From NCBI GenBank assembly GCA_022410635.1, contig JAJVDF010000430.1, positions 193,010 to 257,009 of the forward strand: a stretch of 64,000 bases of DNA, given 5' to 3'. Shown piece by piece: positions 57,395 to 64,000 of the stretch (positions are counted from its first letter, which is position 1; each line of letters starts with the position of its first letter). Made by a program: the position numbers and the translations under genes. The notes below the pieces were generated by a model. That model searched no databases and had not been told where the DNA came from. It was given only the letters and a program-made list of their open reading frames with translations. The stretch comes from Tretioscincus oriximinensis (lineage: Eukaryota > Chordata > Lepidosauria > Squamata > Gymnophthalmidae).

Positions 57395-57840
57395 GCCGAT
57401 TGTCCACAGTGACGAAAGACCAGCTTCCAGTTTCCCATCTTCAGGCAGAATTTTGGTTTCCGGTTCTATGGGTATCATTTGTTCCTCTTCCTGTTTTTCT
57501 ATGGCACTTTTTTATGATGACAAGAACGTATTTAAAAGCTTGCAAGCCAAACAGCTTCACCAAATTGTAGAAGCAGCAGCAGCCCAAATGTGAAGAAAAT
57601 GCAACGGGAGCTGCTGTTGTCGCTGGTGGATGGCAGGACCTACAGAGAAATGTAGTCCGAGCAGCAGGCAGCCTCTTTGGCCCAGCCTGCATGGGGCCCT
57701 ACCACGCAGACTACCTCTCCCAGTCTGAACCATAGCTAGCCCTGGGAGGGAAGAAACCTTCTTAGTCAATCTGTACTAAGTCCCATCCATGGAAATATGT
57801 TTTCTGCTCACAGGAAATTGCCTGGGGGCCCCCATCCATA
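57395..57840 (+). repeat. Unclassified dispersed repeat (family X, copy 2)
   Basis: Ordered shared blocks with 47.94-48.33 kb: CTTCAGGCAGAATTTTGG, ATGATGACAAGAACGTATTT, AGAAATGTAGTCCGAGCAGCAGGCAGCCTCTT, GCAGACTACCTC, ATGTTTTCTGCTCACAGGAAATTGCCTGGGGG. Confidence 0.6.
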
Positions 57841-58990
57841 CAGACTGTACTAAAGCCTGTCTTTCCATGATCAAACAGTATAATCAAAGCACACACTGTA
57901 AATTCTAATTTCTCACAATCGACCAACCCAAAAAAAGCTTTGTAGTGCAGTCCCGTCGTACACAAGGGTGCCAACAATGATAAGCATCATTAAGAGCAGA
58001 AACCTTTGCCCACATATTGGGGGCATATTGAGAATTCTAAAGAAGAACCCCACAACTAATGAAGAAACGAATGAGGAAGCAGCTGCTCACATAAAAGAAA
58101 TGGTTCATCAGACCCAGAACAATCCATCCACAATTACGTTTTCAAAATCCACAGTCAAACTGGCACTTTTTTTTCCTGATCATGACAGAGAAGCAAAGAT
58201 TTGGCCAAGGATAACAATAAATCATATGCCGCAGGTCTATCACAGATGGCTGAGGAAGCTACTAATATTTGGTTCATATCCTGGAAAGATGAAAATGCCA
58301 AACAGGAAAAATAAAAACACAACGTGATATGCTGCAAAACATCNACAAAGATACCTGTACTACTGATCTCACTAGTAAATTAATTTCACTCTTTCTAACA
58401 TTCTGTTATTTCACAACTCCAGGCTACCATTGTAGAGATCAAAAAGGTACCGCATAAAGAAAAGATAGCCCTTTCAGGCACATACTTTGACTTTCTAAAA
58501 AAAGCTACTTATTTACATCAGATCTGAGTACAGTTTAATCTATGAATAGTAAGCAAATTTATGCAAATAGACACAATGGTAACATCTAATAGCAGATGCA
58601 TTTCAATTCCATTCATAGAAACACTTCAAGATTGTTTTTTTTAATGATGATACATTTCAATTTAAAACTCTTATTGGATATATTATGTTCTCAGCATGCA
58701 TGGCAATACTTTTAAGAGTTCAGAGTTGCAGAACATGAAGTGATTGGGGATATGAACCAGCCACTGAAGTTTCAAACCAGTTAATACTGAATGCAAAAAT
58801 CTGCTGAACCTTTTTATTTACATTGTCACATGCTCACCCTCTAGCTTAATAACCTAATAAAGTATTTAACATGACTAAATAAGCATCCCTTTATTGATTT
58901 TAGGTTAGAATACTTCTTGAGATTTGACGTAATTCATAGAAACTAAAGGTTTATTCTTTGCACATCTAACAATAGTCCTATCCACTTAAN
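57841..58990. other. Upstream stretch without recognised features
   Basis: A 119-codon plus-strand frame (57968-58327; Asn/Thr/Lys-rich) has no recognisable domain. The rest is AT-rich non-coding sequence. Confidence 0.4.
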
Positions 58991-58992
58991 TC

Positions 58993-59168
58993 CTGTCCCC
59001 ACTGTGCCATATTCTGGGCTGTATCTCGCAACAAGAGNCTGCCATCTACNTGCTAGTGTAANCTATGGCAGGCCCAGAATGGGGCCTGCCANAGTCCACA
59101 CTGGCATGTGGATGACCAGGTTCTGTACCAGGATATAATGCAGAATAAAGTTCAACAGGGACAGACCC
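58993..59168. mobile_element. Palindromic MITE, CTGCCATAGTC family (copy 3)
   Basis: Starts CTGTCCCCACTGTGCC and ends AGTTCAACAGGGACAGACC. The centre is TATGGCAGGCCCAGAATGGGGCCTGCCA with complementary flanks (TGCTAGTGTAA / CACACTGGCATG). Several Ns fall inside. Confidence 0.75.
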
Positions 59169-59884
59169 AGGTAATTCTGGCTGTAGCTAACTGTCTGTAT
59201 TTATGTGAAGAAAAGGGCATAACTAGTGCAGAAGAAACTATTTTAATTAAATAAATAATTGTGTTTATTTTGTTACAGGCATTTATAAACAAAATAGCTT
59301 CTGAAATGAATTATTACAGTTTTCACTTCCTTCCCAGAGCACAAATGAAGTGAGAGGTGGAACTCTTTCTGCCCCTTTCAGATCACATCTAACCTTTCAG
59401 ACGTGAATGGTGAAGGTAGCTGTCCCTGTAGAANGAACACATCTTAAAATAGACAACTGTTACTAGCGAATTGCTGTGCTGGATGAAATCGAATCTGCAC
59501 CTTCCACATACAAACATCAGGTTAACTGCTCACTAGGATGGTGGGTATACAAACACTTTCCCCCCTCANAGCAGCCGATTCAGTCACTTGCACAAAGCGA
59601 AGCTTCCTTGTTTAAACATAGGATTCCAATGCAAGCATCTTGCTCTCTTAACACCAAGGACATTTTCTGAAGCCATTCAGGTCTAGGAATATTGCATAGA
59701 CACATTTACGCAAATAACAAGGGGCCACGTGCAGCGTAGGGGCTCATTCCACTGTGAGACGCTGTTCTGACCGACACTTTTAATCCATTTTCAGTTCCCA
59801 AGAACTGGTTTAGTCCAGTTAATTAGGATGGATCGAAAGTGCACAACAGAACAGCACCTGAACCTTTCTTCTGGGTAGTTGATC
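59169..59884. other. Upstream stretch without recognised features
   Basis: No gene or named repeat. Short frames only. Confidence 0.4.
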
Positions 59885-60075
59885 CCAAAGAATCAGTCGT
59901 GTTAGTCTTCGTTCAGAAAATCCAGCAATCTGAAAGTCAGCATCTGAAGAAGCAGACATGTCTACGAAAGCTCATGCTGCCTACCTTTTCTGTTTCAGAG
60001 AAATAGCCGTGTTAGTCTAGCAGAAAGTCCAGCAAAGGAGCTCGCAGCACTTTGAGACTAACTTGAGAAAAGTGC
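59885..60075 (+). mobile_element. Penelope-like repeat fragments with a 47-bp tandem duplication
   Basis: CAGTCGTGTTAGTCTTCGTTC, CATCTGAAGAAGCAGACATG and TCTACGAAAGCTCATGCTGCC are the diagnostic blocks. Near 60034-60120 a 47-base unit (CAGCAAAGG.GCT.GCAGCAC ... GAGAAAAGTG) occurs twice in tandem, the second copy opening the large foldback. Confidence 0.65.
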
Positions 60076-60728
60076 AGCAAAGGGGCTAGCAGCACTTTGA
60101 GACTAACTTGAGAAAAGTGGTTGGCATAAGCTTTCGTAGACAGGTCTACTTCTTCAGATGCTGAGGGACTAATGCCAGGGTCAGGTATTTATAGGGAAAT
60201 GTGTATGGGAGAAGACAAAGCATATGCAACTGTAGGGAGGTGTTGAATTGCAGGTAAATAGCAGGAACCAATCTCCTTAAAAAACAGGTAAATAGCAGGA
60301 ACTAATCCTCTTATGTGAAAAGGTCCCTGGGGCAACAAGGTGCAATGTCTGGTAGAGAATCAATCAAATACTTAACAGGTGTCATAAAAATGTTTTCCTG
60401 GCCAACTATACATTTTTATGACACCTGTTAAGTATTTGATTGATTCTCTACCAGACATTGCACCTTGTTGTCCCAGGCACTTTTTTACATAAGAGGATTA
60501 GTTCCTGCTATTTACCTGTTTTTTAAAGGAGATTAGTTCCTGCTATTTACCTGCAATTCAACACCTCCCTACAGCTGCGTATCCTTTGTCTTCTCCCATA
60601 CACATTTCCCTATAAATACCTGACCCTGACATTAGTCCCTCAGCATCTGAAGAAGCAGACCTGTCTACGAAAGCTTATGCCAACCACTTTTCTCAAGTTA
60701 GTCTCAAAGTGCTGCTAGCTCCTTTGCT
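60076..60728. mobile_element. Large foldback: two Penelope-like units in inverted orientation
   Basis: The left arm 60076-60392 and right arm 60411-60728 are near-perfect reverse complements (about 317 bases each) around an 18-base spacer (60393-60410). Each arm contains the CATCTGAAGAAG...GTCTACGAAAGC block, TATAAATACCTGACCCTG, and a repeated TAGTTCCTGCTATTTACCTG unit. Differences between the arms are few single bases and short indels. There is no coding frame. Penelope-like elements are known for tandem or inverted terminal repeats; the assignment to that group is inferred from the terminal motif. Confidence 0.8.
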
Positions 60729-60764
60729 ACCTTTTCTGTGTTCGTCTCCAAGTGAACATAATCC

Positions 60765-60830
60765 GTGGTCTATGTTCTAGTCCCATCTAGTCCAGCATGC
60801 TCTCTCACACAGTGGCCCATTGTTGGATTC
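60765..60830 (-). mobile_element. CR1 LINE 3' end fragment
   Basis: GTTCTAGTCCCATCTAGTCC and GCTCTCTCACACAGTGGCCCA are the antisense of a CR1 3' end. Short and decayed. Confidence 0.6.
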
Positions 60831-60889
60831 ATTTCTGGGCTACATTTTGAAATAGGGGCCTTCCAGCTGCCTGGTCAAATAGGGTCTGT

Positions 60890-61400
60890 CATAGGCTGCA
60901 TCCACACATTTATTCCACTAAAATTGGCTATTCCACAATAAAGCATGGATATTCTGGAATAAAGCAAACTGCAACACAGAGCTCTATTGTGGAATATCCA
61001 AATAAAGTGGAATAAATAAGTGTGTCTGCACTGGCCTGTAGATGGGGGGCCCCTATTCCAGAATGTAATAAGGTTCAGTGCGGAAAGGGCCTGAGGTGCT
61101 GTTCTGAAGAACTGGGCTAAAGCAGGAGGGGAAAAAAACCTGCTTTGATCCAGGACCCAAGATGGATTAGAAGTACCTGCTGGGAGGAGATAGCTATATA
61201 TATAAAAAAAATCTGCCTCAGCTTTATGGTTAGAAGTACTGAAACTGCATCCCCACATCACTTATTTTTTTCCACTATAGTTGGTTATTCCGCAATAAAG
61301 CATGGATATTATCCTGGAATAAACCAGTCCACACAACCCTTTACTGTGGAATATCCAACGACCCTGGAATGAACACGTGACGCGGGGACGCGGCCTCTGA
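60890..61400. mobile_element. Two foldback MITEs of the TTATTCCACTA family
   Basis: Copy one is 60890-61035: GGCTGCATCCACACATTTATTCCAC ... GTGGAATAAATAAGTGTG, arms inverted around ATTCTGGAATAAAGC. Copy two is 61243-61395: CTGCATCCCCACATCACTTATT ... GTGGAATATCCAACG. Between them 61035-61095 is a partial CTGCCATAGTC-family end (CCCCTATTCCAGAATGTAATAAGG). Confidence 0.6.
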
Positions 61401-61639
61401 CAACCCCAAACCGTCCAACTTTCTGGTGGTTCACGTTTAACGCCTCCCGCCAATGCTGAGCCTCAAAGGCTTCCGCTTCCTCGTTGACACGAAGCTGCGG
61501 CAGCCCCAAAGCCCGCCAGGGTTCGCCACGCAGCAGGGGAGGAGCCAAGGGTCGCCGCCACCGGCCAAGGGTGCCGACACCTGCTCAGACAGGCGCGGCT
61601 TAGCCACCCGCACACCTGCGCAGCCGATGCCCACCTACC

Positions 61640-61738
61640 TGGCCATCCACATGCGGGGCCTGCCATAGTCTGCACTGGCACGTGGAAAGCAGGTCCCTGT
61701 CCCAAGCTACGGCCCGGAGCGAGGCTCCCTCCACCCGC
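61640..61738. mobile_element. Palindromic MITE, CTGCCATAGTC family (half copy)
   Basis: GGCCATCCACATGCGGGGCCTGCC, ATAGTCTGCACTGGCACGTGG and GCGAGGCTCCCT correspond to one half of the family. It lies in the left part of the second CpG island. Confidence 0.55.
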
Positions 61739-62385
61739 CCGCCTGCGCCTGTCAAAACTTCCGAGAAGACCCCCGGCCTCCCCCTCCCCCGTCCAGGCTG
61801 GTTCCCCTTGCAGCCCGCGAGGACTTGGCAGCCCCAGGGCAGGCGACGAGGGTCCCGTCCCCGCCCGGGAGCTTTGTTCGCAGGGGCGGCGGCTGGGGCT
61901 GGCAGCGGCGTCCCTTCTCCGGCAGCAGACAGGGCTGCCTTTGTGCCTCCCCTGGCCGCTCAGCCTCGCCGCCGCCCGCCGGTCAGGGCCCCCCTCCCTC
62001 CCCCGCTCCGCGCGCTTCGCTCCAGCCTGGAGGCCTCGGCCCCGGAGCCCCCCCGACGGCTGCCCCGCCCCGACACCCGCCAGCGTGGCAGCCCGAGGGG
62101 CCTCCTCCCCCCCCTCGCCCCGGCGCCCAGCAGCGGCTCCTCTCCGCAGGAAGCCCCATCCCAGCGTCCCTGGGGGAAGCCCTCGTGGCGGCCCAGCAGC
62201 GAGCCCGGGCGGTGGGGCTCCCCCGCCTTCGCGGGCAGCAACTTCTGGCAGCGGCGTCGGCTGGGCGCCACCCACGAGCTCCCCCTGCCGCCCCGGCCCG
62301 CCGCTGCCGCCTCGCCTGCCCTCGACGGCGACCGGGGGCTCCGGGGAGCGGGAGGGGAACGACGCGCGGCCACCACCGGACTCAC

Positions 62386-62800
62386 CTGCCTGGATGGGAA
62401 GGGCGGCTGCTGGCTGGGCCGCTGAGGGCGCCGCGGCTTCTCCTCCTTTGACAGCCGCCTTTTGTGCTCCCCACCCGCCGCCTCCGCCGCCTCCGCCGCC
62501 TCCGCCGCCTCCGCCGCCTCTCTCTCGGCCTGCCGCCGCCGCTCCACCCCGAGAGCCACGTGAGTACCGCCAGGCGGGCGAGCGGGCGGCCGGGCTTGCG
62601 TCTGCGAAGGGGCGGCGCTCCCGGCGGCTCTGGGGTGGCGCGTAGCAGGGGCGGCAGCGGTGCCAGGATGACAGCGCGGGGGGAGGCGGGAGGAGGCGGG
62701 GAAGGCGCCAAGTAGCCGGAGCCCGGAGGAGCAGCCGGCGAGGGAAGGGGCAGCGCGGGAGGGGGCCCGAGGGAGCCAAATGGAGCCTCCACGGACTAGC
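62386..62800 (-). other. Candidate non-coding first exon with a consensus splice donor
   Basis: On the minus strand the sequence at 62380-62389 reads GCAG|GTGAGT, a near-perfect splice donor, with the exon side at 62386 and higher coordinates. It lies inside the second CpG island. From general knowledge, MAPRE2 in mammals has upstream alternative first exons that give a shorter protein starting at the Met in exon 2, so this could be the equivalent. The 5' limit given is only a guess. A weaker plus-strand donor (CAC|GTGAGT, near 62557-62565) means transcription in the other direction is also possible. Confidence 0.35.
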
Positions 62801-62985
62801 CGGGGTCGTGGGCGCCTCTTGGGAAGGGCCAATGGCACCGAGGGCTTCAAAAAAGCCCCTTCGAGTTAGGAGCCAGTGGCTCGTGGTGCCCCCCGGGTCT
62901 TCCTCTAAGCCACAGGAAAAGCCAGGAAATACCCGGACGTGTCGTGTCCTTTGAAGCAGACTGGAGGCGGGATGGGTGGCGGCAG

Positions 62986-63156
62986 CCACATGGAGCCTTA
63001 TCCTGGGCTGCCCCTCGGAATAGGAGCCTGCCAACCACATGCCAGTGTAGACTATGGCAGGCCCCGAATGGGGCCTGCCATAGTCTATACTGGCATGTGG
63101 ATGGCCAAGCTGTGTCCCAAGATGTGACCCAGAATAAGGCTCCCTGTAGACAGGCC
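62986..63156. mobile_element. Palindromic MITE, CTGCCATAGTC family (copy 4, best preserved)
   Basis: Starts ACATGGAGCCTTATCCTGGG and ends GAATAAGGCTCCCTGTAG. The core 63035-63100 is a 31-bp arm hairpin with one mismatch around GAAT. It lies just right of the second CpG island. Confidence 0.8.
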
Positions 63157-63167
63157 TTAGGCTGCAT

Positions 63168-63592
63168 CCAGACAGAGTCAATAATCCGACTGAAAGGCGA
63201 ATTTCTGTCACATTTGCCTCACCAGCCTGCTAGATAAAATTATCCGGCTTATGGGTAAACCGGGGAAGCCAGCTGTCAAANTGGAATACAGGGTTAAATC
63301 ACAAAGGCTGTGCTGTGTGGACAATGTTTAGCAAGAAACTGCGAGAACCTTGATGTTTACCTTCCCATAAACCTCCCCTCATGGTGCCCATGGGACGTGT
63401 GTGAAGCCTGATACTGACTAACCAATAGCATTTGGGAGGAGGGATTACTGCACACTGCAAACAAAATGGCTGCCTGGAGAGTGTCCTGTGTCAGAATTAC
63501 AAAACCTGGATTAAACTGTAAATGTACGAACACTTTAAAGCTGGAAAATGGATGATCCAGAATAAAAAAGTGTTGTGTGGATACAGCCCTAG
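63168..63592. mobile_element. Non-autonomous DNA transposon, TAGGCTGCATCCACACA ends
   Basis: The left end reads TAGGCTGCATCCAGACAG; the right end, complemented, TAGGGCTGTATCCACACAAC. Length is about 425 bp and there is no domain-bearing frame. The same end occurs at 44923 beside the gap and at 60892. Superfamily unknown (hAT-like or Harbinger-like). Confidence 0.55.
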
Positions 63593-63659
63593 TGTGTGGC
63601 AGCTTCATCCTGGGCAGATTCATACTTTGCCTTATCCTGGGAAATGAGCCTTCATTCAA

Positions 63660-63900
63660 AACACGAACACAAATTCCAGCCTGTCAACAAGGGTGGCGCA
63701 CAGCGTATCCCAGCCTCTTGCCAGGTCAGGACTGATCTCTACACTTTTCTGCATATCATTGATATCTATCATTTTACCCAGATACACTTCTTTCCTCCAG
63801 GCACTTCACTTAAAAGGATTAACACAGCACTAGACCTGATTAATCAATCACATCCACATTTACACGTCTACTTCCAGCACTCATTTTGCTACCCTGCAGT
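63660..63900 (+). repeat. Unclassified repeat shared with 41.64-41.89 kb
   Basis: Shared ordered blocks ACAAATTCCAGCCTGTCAA, CTTCTTTCCTCCAGGCACTTCA and CTGATTAATCA. It is followed directly by a CR1. Confidence 0.45.
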
Positions 63901-63907
63901 TATTCCC

Positions 63908-64000
63908 TGTGACCGAGCAAGAAAAGGATCTTGGGGTGTTGGTGAACAATTCAATGAAAATGTCAACCCAGTGTGCAGCAGCAGCAAAAAAGGCAAATTC
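63908..64000 (+). mobile_element. CR1 LINE (subfamily A), cut by the window edge
   Basis: CCGAGCAAGAAAAGGATCTTGG, TGGTGAACAATTCAATGAAAATG and GTGTGCAGCAGCAGC align with 43.20-43.29 kb. The element continues past position 64000. Confidence 0.9.

Larger units (their letters stand above)
61430..62900. promoter_or_regulatory. Second CpG island, candidate alternative promoter
   Basis: A 1.5-kb stretch of very high GC and CpG content lies about 39 kb upstream of MAPRE2 exon 1, in an otherwise AT-rich, repeat-rich region. It contains seven or so GGCGGA/TCCGCC units at about 62473-62520 and G-rich, quadruplex-prone runs on the minus strand. Long open frames here (one of 582 codons on minus) are what GC-rich DNA without AT-rich stop codons produces; their composition (Gly, Ala, Pro, Arg) shows no domain, so I do not call them genes. 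It most likely marks a promoter. The gene it serves is not proven. Confidence 0.75.

Noticed and set aside
61463..63211. 582-codon minus-strand open frame in the second CpG island
   Set aside because: Composition is Gly/Ala/Pro/Arg from GC-rich DNA, long frames exist in most of the six frames here, there is no domain, and the frame runs through a palindromic MITE.

Overview
This window is vertebrate nuclear DNA, most likely from a squamate or other sauropsid reptile. It contains one recognisable protein-coding gene, MAPRE2 (microtubule end-binding protein EB2), on the minus strand. The evidence for a reptile is the many CR1 non-LTR retrotransposon remnants with sauropsid-type 3' ends, L2/CR1-clade LINE tails in (AAATA)n, tRNA-derived SINEs, Penelope-like repeats, a degenerate L1, and many short palindromic DNA transposons. 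The species cannot be fixed from sequence alone.

Layout on the plus strand: 1-6840 is intron 2 of MAPRE2 (the gene continues beyond position 1). 6841-6968 is coding exon 2, the start of the calponin-homology domain. 6969-23059 is the 16-kb intron 1. 23060-23181 is coding exon 1, inside a CpG island (about 22.4-23.8 kb) that holds the 5'UTR and promoter. From 23.8 kb to the end is upstream DNA made mostly of repeats. A second strong CpG island at about 61.4-62.9 kb has a consensus minus-strand splice donor and may be an alternative upstream first exon of MAPRE2.

The repeat landscape is layered. CR1 pieces of two subfamilies occur about every 3-5 kb. A large L2/CR1-clade LINE copy (45.2-47.8 kb) abuts a 250-base assembly gap. 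A solo LTR with a clean 5-bp target duplication sits inside a CR1 remnant (40.15-40.89 kb). A pair of related solo LTRs lies at 32.3 and 54.1 kb. A degenerate minus-strand L1 (32.7-36.8 kb) carries nested LINEs and a hairpin MITE. Foldback structures stand out: a 317-bp near-perfect inverted repeat at 60.08-60.73 kb, a nested foldback with an embedded minisatellite at 24.26-24.93 kb, and a dispersed palindromic MITE family.

I found no multi-gene system, RNA gene, CRISPR array or intact mobile-element gene set. The least explained signals are the foldback family, a hammerhead-ribozyme-like motif that recurs in Penelope-like repeats, and the second CpG island. All repeat names come from reading motifs, not from a database search.
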